The notes under the pieces: model-generated
What the model saw: the letters and a program-made list of their open reading frames with translations, nothing else
Told to the model about the DNA's origin: nothing
Databases searched by the model: none
Part shown: piece by piece, positions 53,864-63,208 of the stretch
How positions within the stretch are numbered: position 1 is the stretch's first letter
How the letters are laid out: each line of letters starts with the position of its first letter
Translations under genes and position numbers: made by a program
Origin: Alphaproteobacteria bacterium
Lineage (GTDB): Bacteria; Pseudomonadota; Alphaproteobacteria; Micavibrionales; Micavibrionaceae
Assembly (NCBI GenBank): GCA_023384135.1
Contig: JAHDXS010000001.1
Location: forward strand, 901,878 to 965,877
Direction: 5' to 3'
DNA length: 64,000 nt

Positions 53864-56203
53864 ATGTTACGGTTTTCTATGGGTTGGCAATCGGTGAAAG
53901 ATCGGGCCAATGGCACGGAATACGAAGCGTCCGCCAGGGAACTGGTCGAAAAAACAGAGGCGCAGTTAAAGGCCATTGAGAGCTTTTTGCAGGATACGCG
54001 GCAAAGCGCTGCGTCCGACCCACGCCTGTCCGCCATCCGCTCGGATGTTGAAGCCAGCTACAACCAGGCCCGAAGCACCCTCGACTATCTCGGCCAGCAG
54101 GACGGCGCGAATCTGAGCACGTTTCAAAGAATGGGCGCGCTCGCGTCCGTCTCTCAAGGCCTGAATCTGGTCGTTAATCCGGATGGTCAGGGGGGCGTGA
54201 CGGCCATCGGCGATTATCAGCGTGCCCTCGACGTGCCGAACGAAGAGGAAGCCAAAGCCTTAACAGACCCCGCCGAACGTCAGGCCTACATCGACCAAAG
54301 ACGCCAGACCTTCGTCGGGCGAGTAGACGAATTCACAGAAGAGGCCCGCCTGAACGCGAGATTTGCCGAAGCCTCGGTCGAACACCTGAAATCGCGGGCC
54401 GACCCGACCTACACGCCCGATGCCGCCCGTTCCTTCGAATCCATCGGCGCGGAAGGACAGGCGGGACAGCGCATGATCAGCCTCAACCGCGGGCGGGATG
54501 CGATCGTCAGCCTCGACCCCGTGGACCGCGACGCGCTGTCCATGTACCATTCGCTCGATGCCCTGAAGCGCACCGTCCCCAACAGCCTCAACGGCATGAG
54601 CCCGGAACTGCGCAGCGAAATCGCCGAAATCAACATGAACGTGGTGGCCCGCGCCTACGCAGGAGAATATGGACCGAGATTCAATCTTCGCCCCGGTCAG
54701 GACAGAGCGATCACTGTAGGCCCCGAAAGCGTGAATAGTCCGCGTATGACCTATAACCTTGGGACCGCAGCCGGAGTGAACTACAACCCGCTCAATCCCT
54801 TTCTGACGCACGACCCCACCGGCACTGTAAATGAGGCCTCAAGACTGCCCGGAGACGCGCTCAACTACTACACCCAATTCTTCTCTGAGGGTCTGACCGA
54901 CCAGAGGGACCAGGCCGCGTCGCGCAATACGGCGCTTATGGAGCTCATGCAGCGCAGCGGCGGCGAGCGTGTGCCCTCCGCCGAGATATTCACATCTCTG
55001 GGTCTCGACCCGAAAGGTCCGGACTTTGCCGCGCCCCCCGCCGCATCCGCCCGCCGGATTGAGGAGAGCTTCGCAAGACTCGAAGGAAACGTGGCCCTGC
55101 TCGAACAACTGGTCGCCAACCCGACCGGACAGGACCTCCAGAAGACACTGGCCGATCGCAACATGACCGTAGACAGCCTTCTGATGGAGCTGAAGCAAAA
55201 TGTAGGCAGAAACAACTTTATGCCCGGCATCGAGCACGACACCTATCAACGCATGGTCGATCAGGCCAATATTAGCGGTCGGGTCGAAGCTCTGCTCGGC
55301 GTCCCCATCGAGCAATCACAGAACACCCGCTTCGACACCTCCCCCGTGCTGCAAGCCATGAGCCGCAACTTCGAGCATTTCCACCCGCCCCCGCAGGGCC
55401 AGACGCCCGTGCCGCAAACCCGCGATGGCGCGAACCAGCTGGGCGAAGCCCTGAGCGCACGAGGCGGCGCCGTCATCATGGACAATCACGTACGCCCGGA
55501 ATCCATGAGCTTCCTGCGCGCCAGCTTGCCCGAAATCGCCAGCCGGGGCACGGCCCGGATCTTGCTGGAAAACGCGGGCAGCAACACCGGCACGGCGGCC
55601 GGAGGGCTGATCGTCCTGAACCAACAAAACCCGTTGCAGAAATTCTATGAAACCGGGGACGCCTCGCACCTTCAGTCTCTAAAGTCGTCCTTCACAGCGC
55701 ATCTTGAGAATATTGCTGAAAGACGCGCCCTCACACCTGCGGAACAGGTACAACTCGGCCAACTCCGTGAACGTGACGCCGAAACCATCCGCACCATCGA
55801 GGAAGCCTACACGCAATACGGTATAAAGTTCGAATTCCTCGGCGGCGCTCAGGAAGGCCAGGTCAGTGACAATTTCGGCCTCGAAGCGCGCGGCGTCACC
55901 AGCAATTTCGGCTGGGACCGCCAGATCAGGGATGCCGCGAGAGAAGTGGAAAACGTGATCGTCTTCGGCGGTGGCGGTCATTTCACGGAAGGTTTGCCCG
56001 GCCATAACACCGGACCCATGGTTCTGGACGAATCTCTGGGCTTCCCGACCTTTTCGGCGGGCGATACGCAAGGCCTGTTCAAGGGCGATTACCACGTTGA
56101 CCCCGGCCCGGGCGAGCGCTGGACATCGACGCCGGAAACCCCGGCTCCAGCCGCAGCACCATCGGCCCAGCCCGAAATCCGCACGGCCCCGGGCCTGAGA
56201 TAA
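53864..56203 (+). CDS. Large signal-less protein with TIKI/ChaN-like C-terminal domain
   Basis: A 779-residue protein with no signal peptide or membrane segment. Residues 1-500 are helical and unrecognised. From about 520 to 720 the spacing of motifs recalls the EreA/ChaN/TIKI (GTxH/E...GxGH) metalloenzyme-like fold: VIMDNH542 with a following Pro-Glu, ILLE569N, NFGWDR686 and FGGGGH706F. The tail after 750 is Pro/Ala-rich. Such domains occur in bacterial toxins and in heme-uptake and protease-like proteins. The exact activity cannot be read. It shares the heptapeptide QVSDNFG (666-672) with the 19628 protein. Confidence 0.8.
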   Translation: MLRFSMGWQSVKDRANGTEYEASARELVEKTEAQLKAIESFLQDTRQSAASDPRLSAIRSDVEASYNQARSTLDYLGQQDGANLSTFQRMGALASVSQGLNLVVNPDGQGGVTAIGDYQRALDVPNEEEAKALTDPAERQAYIDQRRQTFVGRVDEFTEEARLNARFAEASVEHLKSRADPTYTPDAARSFESIGAEGQAGQRMISLNRGRDAIVSLDPVDRDALSMYHSLDALKRTVPNSLNGMSPELRSEIAEINMNVVARAYAGEYGPRFNLRPGQDRAITVGPESVNSPRMTYNLGTAAGVNYNPLNPFLTHDPTGTVNEASRLPGDALNYYTQFFSEGLTDQRDQAASRNTALMELMQRSGGERVPSAEIFTSLGLDPKGPDFAAPPAASARRIEESFARLEGNVALLEQLVANPTGQDLQKTLADRNMTVDSLLMELKQNVGRNNFMPGIEHDTYQRMVDQANISGRVEALLGVPIEQSQNTRFDTSPVLQAMSRNFEHFHPPPQGQTPVPQTRDGANQLGEALSARGGAVIMDNHVRPESMSFLRASLPEIASRGTARILLENAGSNTGTAAGGLIVLNQQNPLQKFYETGDASHLQSLKSSFTAHLENIAERRALTPAEQVQLGQLRERDAETIRTIEEAYTQYGIKFEFLGGAQEGQVSDNFGLEARGVTSNFGWDRQIRDAAREVENVIVFGGGGHFTEGLPGHNTGPMVLDESLGFPTFSAGDTQGLFKGDYHVDPGPGERWTSTPETPAPAAAPSAQPEIRTAPGLR

Positions 56204-56393
56204 GCCCGCGCCAACGTCTTCGCCTATTTCCACCACTAGGAGTTGAATGCAAGACAACTAAAGCTTCAACGTCATGAAGCATGTAATTGTCAAATTTCGA
56301 AAATACTTCAGAAGGTATTTCTAATACTACTTCTTAACTGGCCTAGGTGGCATCTTAGGTATAGGAGCGCCTGTGTTAGGTCTAGGCCTATTG

Positions 56394-57038
56394 TCACTCA
56401 CGAATATCTTCCTTCCAGCTTTCCAATTTACCTTTCCGTTTACTAGAATCCGAAGGTGAATTTAAACTGGGCGCGATCTTCTCTGTTTCTGCTCCACGCA
56501 AGATTTGCATTTTAGGAACCTCTGCACCTCCAATAAAAGTATGACCTTCTTTTTTTTGCATAGTTACCTCCTGATTGATATTAGAAACATTAACAATCAC
56601 AAAAGTTATTGTTAGAAGAATAGCAGAAATAAAGAAAAAACCAGATAAAATATTAATGTTAGTTGTATACTTTACCCAACAATTTTCCTTATCTGCATAA
56701 TCTCGATCACCCTGTAAGTAATATTTTTCAGCGTACTCAATTTGCTGATTGATCGCCCAATTACTGACCTGAAAAGAAATTACCACGAATATAATACTCA
56801 GAGAATAAAGAAACCAAGAAACGCATAAAATCCACAAACATATGGAAGTATCTAAAGGAACAATATTCCCAATAAAAGTTAAGGAAAATCCTAAGGCGGC
56901 CATAGATAAACTTAAAATAGAGGAATCATACTTCTGTGAGTTTGATAACTGCCTAGATAATAAATCACGCCTATAATCAGCATATACACTCTCGGCTGCC
57001 TCGCTGTCGCTCTCGTCTTTCTGTTCTTTACGCGCCAT
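56394..57038 (-). CDS. AT-rich membrane protein, possible 3' frameshift
   Basis: A 214-residue protein with three hydrophobic helices (about 42-60, 67-90 and 128-150) and an N-terminal charged segment (YADYRRDLLSRQLSNSQKYDSSIL). The overall pattern resembles small membrane effectors of the SLATT kind, but this is weak. The gene is strongly AT-rich and lies next to the 3' end of tRNA-Phe. Just past its stop, in the neighbouring frame, 24 open codons encode a Pro/Arg-rich tail ending at 56327, so a one-base shift may have shortened it. Confidence 0.7.
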   Translation of the reverse strand: MARKEQKDESDSEAAESVYADYRRDLLSRQLSNSQKYDSSILSLSMAALGFSLTFIGNIVPLDTSICLWILCVSWFLYSLSIIFVVISFQVSNWAINQQIEYAEKYYLQGDRDYADKENCWVKYTTNINILSGFFFISAILLTITFVIVNVSNINQEVTMQKKEGHTFIGGAEVPKMQILRGAETEKIAPSLNSPSDSSKRKGKLESWKEDIRE

Positions 57039-57163
57039 GCTGAACTTTTACGTTGATAACCATAAAATACATACATGCCTCACAGTGCATAAACTTTTTT
57101 GAGTTTTCTGACTAATTTTAATGAGGATATCTAGATTTAAGAAAAGGCTTAAGCCAAGAAAAA

Positions 57164-57240
57164 TGGTGCCCGGGGGCGGAATCGAACCACCGACACGGGG
57201 ATTTTCAATCCCCTGCTCTACCCCTGAGCTACCCGGGCAC
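57164..57240 (-). tRNA. tRNA-Phe (anticodon GAA)
   Basis: Complete 77-base cloverleaf on the minus strand: acceptor GTGCCCG/CGGGCAC, anticodon stem GGGGA/TCCCC with loop TTGAAAA (anticodon GAA), T loop TTCGATT, and an encoded CCA at 57166-57164. Confidence 0.96.
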
Positions 57241-57352
57241 GGGAAAGCGGGATAAAACGCTAGAATACGGCTTATAAAAGAATGAAGTCAGCCTGTCCAG
57301 CCCTAGTTTAAAAACCGCGAAAAAACAGGAAAAAATCAGCCCCAAAGGCCGC

Positions 57353-59350
57353 TTAGGCCGGCGCGCCGAGCTGCGCCGAGCGCTCGACCTGGACCGGGGG
57401 CGGAACAAAGCCGATCCCCTCTTCCAAAGCGGGTTCGCGGGCATTCACCAGCGAGATGGCGGACGGATCGGGGGCCGCCGACTGCCCGAAGACCGCACCC
57501 ATGGAAAGACCGCCCACAGAGATACGCTTATCGGCTTCGAAATCAATGATCGGCGCGCCCATAGGCAAGCCGCGCACGACCGCCGTATAGGCCGTGCCGT
57601 CCACGCCTTGCTGATAATCCTTCACACTCGCACCCGTCGCGCCGTCCGGCGATGAACCTGCGCCTTCTTCAACCGGCGCGGCGGTGGTTTCAGGCGTCGC
57701 GGCTTCCGGTCCGGACTCTTCGGCAGCAGGAACCGGAGCGGCCTCTTCAGCAGCCGCCTCAGGAACGGCAGGGGCAACGTAAGGCTCGGGCGCCGTCCAC
57801 GTTCCGGCATCTTTCCGCGCGAAACGCTCCTCGTAATACGAACGCCGTTGCTCGTCGCTGATGAGCGTGACCGGAGGGCCGGCAGCATAACTGTTCACCG
57901 CCTCGCCCGGATTGGCAACACGGTGACGCTCATAACCGAGCGAGAAATCGTTATCGTCAATGACACGCTCAAGCTGAACCAATCGCTCAAGATTCTCATA
58001 GCTCGGATCCGCCGCATGAGCGGCCAGCGCTTCGTCTTTCAGGACGTTCAGGCGCTCCTGCGCGATCTCAAGAAACCGAACAGGATCGGCGTTCCACAGA
58101 TCCTGCCTCGTCTCGATCCCCTCACCCTCGCCGGAGAGATCGACTCCCTCAAAAATTCGCTCGTCGGGAAAAGCCGCGCTCGCCTCGCTCTGAACCTGAT
58201 ATTTCTCAAGCCCCATGCGCGACTGGAACGCCACTTCCTTGAAATAGGCGTCTTCCTGCTCCTGAGTAATCAGCTGCGTCGGCACGCGCTCCGGCACCGG
58301 CTGCCCCAGCACGCGGCGGCGGTAGGCGTCCTCGAAATCGTTGGCGTAATCGATCTGGATCTGCGCCTGAATCACGTCGCGCTGCGCGTCTAGAGATGTC
58401 GGGTCGGCCTCGTAGGCGGCCATCACGCGATTACGATAAGCCTCGATGCTCTGCTGCGCGGCGGTGAAATAGGCCTCGGGGTTCTCCTTGAGCAACTCGT
58501 CGGGCGTCGTCGCCTTTCCGCTATAGGTGGACCAGTCAAAGCTCGCGCCAACCGCAGTATTCATCCGCGTCAGGCTGTTATCCGCCGCATCGAAATGCAT
58601 ATGGTTTACGGCATCATTCGAACGCAAAAGTGCGCTGGACGCATGCTCGGGATCGTAAAACGCGCGCAAGGCGCGGAAATCCCGGAGCGCCAGAGCCACA
58701 TCGCCGTCGCCGCGCTCAATCGCGCGCTGATGCGCTGAACGGTCGGCACGCACTTCTTCAACAAGGGTTTCAAGGGGTGTCTTCTGGTCATGCGGATCGT
58801 TGAGGTGCTCGCCCTCGTGATTGCCGATGAGCCGCATCCATTGCAGATCGGTTCCCGGCGTATTGCGGACGATCGCCTCGCGGGTCTGACGGTCGAGATG
58901 CGGGAAAAACCCCCTGGTCATCTCCTCCTTGGTGTCAAAGCCCCGATCAGGCATGACGACAAGACCGTATTCCTGCCCGTTGATCGTCACCCGCGAAAGC
59001 GCGGCGGGGCCGGACTCGCGCAGCTCACGCGCCAGACGCGTCAGGCTTACCCGGTCGGAATCCCGGATGACGCCCTCGTTCATGCGGTTCAGAACGCCGT
59101 CCGTCGCGCCGGGCACCTGGCGTTCGAGCTGACGCTCAAGATGATAGCCGGGATTGCGGTGGTAAGGCGGCCTTTGGGAAAAACGGAAATCGATCTCGCG
59201 GATATCGTCGGGATTGACGAAAATCACCGGAACGCGGGTGGCCTCGGCAACGCCCTGCTTATAGGCGTCGATACGCTCCGCCATCGTGGAGCGGTCACGC
59301 ACCATCTCTTCTCTGCGTCTGTCTTCAGTGGGGTCAAACGGTTTACCCAT
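57353..59350 (-). CDS. Large signal-less protein with HExxH metallopeptidase motif
   Basis: A 665-residue protein from the ATG at 59350 (numbering below from the TTG one codon earlier). No signal or membrane segment. HEGEH (179-183) in IGNHEGEHLND is a zinc-protease HExxH motif, and 16 residues later LVEEVRAD (Glu199/200) offers the third, gluzincin-type ligand with the common E-x-x-AD form. The body is helical and rich in Arg/Glu/Ala. Residues 530-580 are Ala/Pro/Glu-rich and disordered, followed by a short conserved-looking tail. It is probably cotranscribed with the lipoprotein 14 bases upstream. Candidate secreted or cytosolic peptidase. Confidence 0.8.
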   Translation of the reverse strand: MGKPFDPTEDRRREEMVRDRSTMAERIDAYKQGVAEATRVPVIFVNPDDIREIDFRFSQRPPYHRNPGYHLERQLERQVPGATDGVLNRMNEGVIRDSDRVSLTRLARELRESGPAALSRVTINGQEYGLVVMPDRGFDTKEEMTRGFFPHLDRQTREAIVRNTPGTDLQWMRLIGNHEGEHLNDPHDQKTPLETLVEEVRADRSAHQRAIERGDGDVALALRDFRALRAFYDPEHASSALLRSNDAVNHMHFDAADNSLTRMNTAVGASFDWSTYSGKATTPDELLKENPEAYFTAAQQSIEAYRNRVMAAYEADPTSLDAQRDVIQAQIQIDYANDFEDAYRRRVLGQPVPERVPTQLITQEQEDAYFKEVAFQSRMGLEKYQVQSEASAAFPDERIFEGVDLSGEGEGIETRQDLWNADPVRFLEIAQERLNVLKDEALAAHAADPSYENLERLVQLERVIDDNDFSLGYERHRVANPGEAVNSYAAGPPVTLISDEQRRSYYEERFARKDAGTWTAPEPYVAPAVPEAAAEEAAPVPAAEESGPEAATPETTAAPVEEGAGSSPDGATGASVKDYQQGVDGTAYTAVVRGLPMGAPIIDFEADKRISVGGLSMGAVFGQSAAPDPSAISLVNAREPALEEGIGFVPPPVQVERSAQLGAPA

Positions 59351-59364
59351 CAAGCGCCCCGCCG

Positions 59365-59631
59365 TTAATCAGGCTGGGGAGCGCCGAAACCGTCATGTTC
59401 GGTGCTTTCTGTTTTCTTTTTGCCCTTTTCCGGGTCGATCGGGCTGGCAAACGGGGGGTGGAACGGCTGTCGCAAAACGCCCGGCTGGCTCTGCTCGACT
59501 GTATCCTGAGGCGCGGTCGCGGGCTTTTTCGTGGCCGTCTCGGTGGTCGCGCAAGAAGCAAGGGCCAAGCCAAGGGCCACAGCCCCAGCCGTAGCGCCCA
59601 AAAACCCGCCCTTGCGATCATTGCCGCTCAT
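59365..59631 (-). CDS. Small lipoprotein
   Basis: About 88 residues from the ATG at 59631, chosen because GAGGGG stands eight bases upstream (the frame opens at a GTG three codons earlier). Lipobox LASC (Cys27). The mature part is short, polar and Lys/Pro/Glu-rich. It directly precedes the metallopeptidase gene (14 bases) and shares its promoter, so it may be its envelope partner. Not recognised. Confidence 0.75.
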   Translation of the reverse strand: MSGNDRKGGFLGATAGAVALGLALASCATTETATKKPATAPQDTVEQSQPGVLRQPFHPPFASPIDPEKGKKKTESTEHDGFGAPQPD

Positions 59632-59658
59632 CTCATTCACCCCTCTATGAGTTCCTAA

Positions 59659-59688
59659 AGTCTAGCATAGGCCAAACTTGTTATGCAA
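59659..59688 (-). promoter_or_regulatory. Probable promoter of the lipoprotein / metallopeptidase unit
   Basis: Minus strand TTGCAT (59688-59683), 18 bases, TAGACT (59664-59659). The 18-base spacing and TAGAnT -10 resemble the promoter of the 22161 transglycosylase. Confidence 0.5.
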
Positions 59689-59720
59689 AGTTTTTGGGAG
59701 GCATGATACCCCCTAAATCC

Positions 59721-60947
59721 TTAAAATTCAATCCCTTCCACCCGCTCAAAAAGCGTGGGAGTCCGCCGTTTCCGCGTGATTTCCATCAAGCCAAGGCTGG
59801 TCAGCCCGTGAATCTGGACCGTGCAGGGATCGCCGTCAAAAGCCTTTTCCAAAGCCTTGACCAGCTCGTCCTGCTCCTTGCGGGTCTTCATTTTAAGAAA
59901 GTCGATGATGATAATCCCGCCCAGATTGCGCAGGCGCACCTGCCGCGCGATTTCCTGCGCAGCATCCACATTGAGGGCCAGATGAGAGCGTTTATCCGCC
60001 CCTTTGTTAACATCAATGGCGGTCAGCGCCGCCGTTTCCTGGATAATCAGGTTTCCACCGCTCTTAAGCACGGCGTAATCATGAAACAGCGCCTCAATCG
60101 GCCCCAGAACGTCCCGGTATTCGAACAGGGCAAGATCTTTGGTGGCGTTTTTAAGCTCAATCGGCGTAACACGCGTGACAAGGTCGGGCGCAAAGACAGA
60201 ACACCACTCCTCTACCTGCTTGTAGTGATCCATCGTCACGACCTCGATCCGGTCGATCTTCTCGACCGCCTTGTCGCTGAGGATTCTCTGGATAGAATCG
60301 GGGCCGAGCATGATGAGCGCCGACTCGCTGCCTTCGAAGTAATTCTGCAACTCCGTCCAAATATTCCGCAGAATTTTGGCTTCACGCACCAGAATATCCG
60401 TCTGGATATCCGCTGCTGAGGATCGCAGGATAAACCCCTCCATCCCCTCCAGCGCGCCCAGCATCTCGGTCAGCGCCACCCGCAGATCCTTTTTGCGAAT
60501 GCGCTGCGAAATCTGGTTTCCGGCCATCAGAGGGCAGTAAATCAGGTGCCGTCCGGGTATAGAAATATCCATGCTGAGCTGCGCCGATTTCTGTTCCTGC
60601 GCCAGATCGAAATCCAGCGTACGCGGCAGATACGCGCTCTTGGCCTGCACCGCGATCATGTCGCCGGGCTTGAAAAGCTTCCCGATGGCCTTGTCCCCGC
60701 CCTTGATGATCGTGCCGTCCTTGGCCTTCACCCTCACGTCTTTATTGTAAAGAATCCCGGAATAATCCTCGTCCAACTCAACGAACACCGCATCCAGAGA
60801 CGCATTAATCGAGGTGACCTTGCCCCAGTAAATCGAGCCCCAGCGCACCGCCTCGTGCGCCGGATCGACCTCAAGCCCCTCCAGCCGCCCGCCAGAGAGC
60901 GCGGCGGCCCATATCCGGCCCTGATATTCCTCGATCAGTATATCCAA
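59721..60947 (-). CDS. rng: Ribonuclease E/G family protein
   Basis: Endoribonuclease of the RNase G type (rRNA and mRNA processing). An S1 RNA-binding domain begins around residue 36 (GSIYWGKVTSINASLDAVFVELDEDYSGIL), followed by the RNase H-like core. The two metal-binding Asp are seen in LTAIDVNKG and IIIIDFLKM. At 408 residues it lacks any long C-terminal scaffold, as expected of RNase G rather than RNase E. It follows maf and infA in the usual alphaproteobacterial order. Confidence 0.94.
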   Translation of the reverse strand: MDILIEEYQGRIWAAALSGGRLEGLEVDPAHEAVRWGSIYWGKVTSINASLDAVFVELDEDYSGILYNKDVRVKAKDGTIIKGGDKAIGKLFKPGDMIAVQAKSAYLPRTLDFDLAQEQKSAQLSMDISIPGRHLIYCPLMAGNQISQRIRKKDLRVALTEMLGALEGMEGFILRSSAADIQTDILVREAKILRNIWTELQNYFEGSESALIMLGPDSIQRILSDKAVEKIDRIEVVTMDHYKQVEEWCSVFAPDLVTRVTPIELKNATKDLALFEYRDVLGPIEALFHDYAVLKSGGNLIIQETAALTAIDVNKGADKRSHLALNVDAAQEIARQVRLRNLGGIIIIDFLKMKTRKEQDELVKALEKAFDGDPCTVQIHGLTSLGLMEITRKRRTPTLFERVEGIEF

Positions 60948-60995
60948 AGTATCCCCGGATTTCCCCCAAGATTACACACAGCTCAGACCTTTATT

Positions 60996-61586
60996 CTACC
61001 TGAAGAAACCATTCCCGACCAGAAGCTGAACCGTATCATAAACCGACAGCCCGACCACGTTGGAATACGAGCCCTGAATGAACGGGATAAACGACGCCGC
61101 CAAGCCCTGAATCGCATAGCCTCCGGCCTTGCCATGCCACTCGCCGCTCGCGATATAGACCGCTTGCTCCTCCGCGCTCAGGGTCTTGAATTTGACCGCC
61201 GTATCGCAAAGCCGCGTCAGAGCGGCGCCGGAAGGCGTAATGAGGCAAATCCCGCCGTAAACATGGTGCCGCCGCCCCGACAAAATCTTGAGGCAATCCC
61301 GCGCCTGCGCCTCGGTCTCGGCCTTGGGCAGAATGCGCCGACCGCACGCCACGACCGTATCGGCAGCCAGAATGAACGCGCCCTCGGCCTGCGCCCCGCA
61401 AGCGGTCCGCGCGGCTTCGGCCTTTCCACGCGCAAGGCGCACGGCCAGATCGCGCGGCATCTCGCCCTTCAGCGGCGTTTCGTCGATATCGGCGGGGGAG
61501 ACAAGCGCAGGCACGATTCCCGCCTGTTTCAGAAGGTCAAGCCGTCTGGGTGAGGCGGAAGCGAGGATAAGCCTGTTATTTTTCAC
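60996..61586 (-). CDS. maf: Maf-like nucleotide pyrophosphatase
   Basis: Hydrolyses non-canonical or modified nucleoside triphosphates. It starts [16 protein letters not shown], with [21 protein letters not shown] and [21 protein letters not shown] as in the Maf family; 196 residues. The start overlaps the infA end by 11 bases, and rng follows 48 bases later, so infA-maf-rng is one unit. Confidence 0.94.
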   Translation of the reverse strand: MKNNRLILASASPRRLDLLKQAGIVPALVSPADIDETPLKGEMPRDLAVRLARGKAEAARTACGAQAEGAFILAADTVVACGRRILPKAETEAQARDCLKILSGRRHHVYGGICLITPSGAALTRLCDTAVKFKTLSAEEQAVYIASGEWHGKAGGYAIQGLAASFIPFIQGSYSNVVGLSVYDTVQLLVGNGFFR

Positions 61587-61794
61587 GGAAGATGATTCGG
61601 CCCTTGGTCAGGTCGTAGGGGGTCATTTCAACGACGACGACATCCCCCTGCAGCACGCGGATGCGGTTCTTGCGCATTTTCCCGGCTGTGTGGGCGAGAA
61701 TGATATGATCGTTCTCCAGCTTGACGCGGAACATCGCGTTCGGAAGGATTTCGGTCACCACGCCCTTGAATTCAATGAGGTCTTCTTTAGCCAT
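61576..61794 (-). CDS. infA: Translation initiation factor IF-1
   Basis: 72-residue OB-fold factor that occupies the ribosomal A site during initiation. It matches the family along its entire length: [30 protein letters not shown] in parts, [17 protein letters not shown] and [13 protein letters not shown]. Head of the infA-maf-rng unit. Confidence 0.98.
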   Translation of the reverse strand: MAKEDLIEFKGVVTEILPNAMFRVKLENDHIILAHTAGKMRKNRIRVLQGDVVVVEMTPYDLTKGRIIFREK

Positions 61795-61896
61795 CAGTCA
61801 GAAAAAACTCCAATATTTTAAGACGGTTACCTTTTACACCCTTACGGTATGAAAAAGCAACGGCAATTTCCCGAATATCCGCCAAATTTGCAGAGC

Positions 61897-62397
61897 CTAG
61901 CGCCACATCAGCGCTTTACCGCTATGCAGGACGCAAATCAGGCTGAAAAGCCGCCGCGCCGTGTTGAGATCGAGCAAAATTTTGTCGCTCAGCCGCTCCA
62001 TCAGAAGCTCCGCCCCCTCATTGTGCAACCCGCGCCGCCCCATGTCGATCGCCTCGATCCGGGAGGGCTTGCCCTCCCGCACCGCCTCGTCGTAGCTATG
62101 CACGATCAGGAAGTAATCCTTGATGAGCCGCTGATAAGGTTTCACCGAAAGCACGAGCATCGGAAGCTCCTGCCCTGCGTCGTTGATGATCCGAAAAACC
62201 AGACGGTTCTCCTCCACCGACAAAATCACCTCATAAGGCCCGTAATGATCTTTTACGGGCTGAAAAAAACTGTCGCTTTTCAAATCGCGCAGGGCCGTTT
62301 CATGGTCCCGCCGGATAAGAGCCGTAGGCGCAAGGTCATCCGCCCCCCTCAGATCGAAGGTGCGAATCTTGCTCTTGGTTGTTGATTTCATGGGCAT
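61897..62397 (-). CDS. UPF0262 family protein
   Basis: A 166-residue member of the UPF0262 family, which is essentially limited to alphaproteobacteria. Family hallmarks: GPYEVILSVEENRLVFRI, LIKDYFLIVHSYDEAVR, SRIEAIDMGRRGLHNEGAELL and the end TARRLFSLICVL. Function unknown. It sits between hisG and infA on the same strand, as its relatives usually do. Confidence 0.94.
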   Translation of the reverse strand: MPMKSTTKSKIRTFDLRGADDLAPTALIRRDHETALRDLKSDSFFQPVKDHYGPYEVILSVEENRLVFRIINDAGQELPMLVLSVKPYQRLIKDYFLIVHSYDEAVREGKPSRIEAIDMGRRGLHNEGAELLMERLSDKILLDLNTARRLFSLICVLHSGKALMWR

Positions 62398-62408
62398 AAC
62401 GAGTCGCC

Positions 62409-63080
62409 CTACCTCTGTTCATAAACAGCTTTGCGGAACGCCTCGATCCAATACCCGATCTCCTCGGGCCGGGTTTTAAAGGCGCTGCGGTTCACAATGA
62501 GTCTCGACGATACATCAAGGATCGTTTCGACCTCAGCCAGACCGTTCGCCTTCAAAGTCGCCCCCGAAGACACAAGGTCCACGATCCGGCGCACAAGACC
62601 CAGAGCAGGCGCAATCTCCATCGCCCCGTTGAGCTTTATGCACTCCGCCTGAACCCCGCGCCGCGCGAAATGCCGCGCCGTGAGGGAAGGATATTTCGTC
62701 GCCACGCGGATATGGCTCCACGTATTGGGCGTCTTGGCCTCAAGGTCCGCCTCCGGCATGGCCACCGAGAGGCGGCACTTGCCGATCCCGAGATCAAGCG
62801 GCGAATAAAGCTCCGAATAATTGAACTCCTCGATCGCGTCGCTGCCCACCACGCCGAGCTGCGCCCCGCCGTAAGCCACGAAGGTCGCCACGTCGAACGC
62901 GCGCACCCGGATGATGTCCAGCCCCGGATGGTTTGTGGAAAACCGCAGCATCCGGCTGTCTTCATTGGCAAATTCCGCCTCCGGCACGATGTTGCACGCC
63001 GCCAGAACGGGGGAGAGTTCCTTCAGGATTCGGCCCTTCGGAACGGCAAGGATCAGTTTTGGCAAGGCTTCGGCACTCAT
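62409..63080 (-). CDS. hisG: ATP phosphoribosyltransferase, short form
   Basis: First enzyme of histidine synthesis. At 223 residues it lacks the C-terminal regulatory domain of the long form, so it should need a HisZ partner, which is not in the window. Motifs: LAVPKGRI at the start, VVGSDAIEE, and the phosphoribosyl-binding loop [17 protein letters not shown]0262 follows 11 bases downstream. Confidence 0.95.
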   Translation of the reverse strand: MSAEALPKLILAVPKGRILKELSPVLAACNIVPEAEFANEDSRMLRFSTNHPGLDIIRVRAFDVATFVAYGGAQLGVVGSDAIEEFNYSELYSPLDLGIGKCRLSVAMPEADLEAKTPNTWSHIRVATKYPSLTARHFARRGVQAECIKLNGAMEIAPALGLVRRIVDLVSSGATLKANGLAEVETILDVSSRLIVNRSAFKTRPEEIGYWIEAFRKAVYEQR

Positions 63081-63208
63081 GGCCTATCCATTAACGCTAA
63101 GTCGAGGAAACGGCAAGAGTTTTTGCCGCGCCGCACCATTTTGGCCGCGCCGCCCCCGAAATGCAAGCCGCGAACGCCGGAGTTTGACAATAAACCCCTT
63201 CCTCTGGA

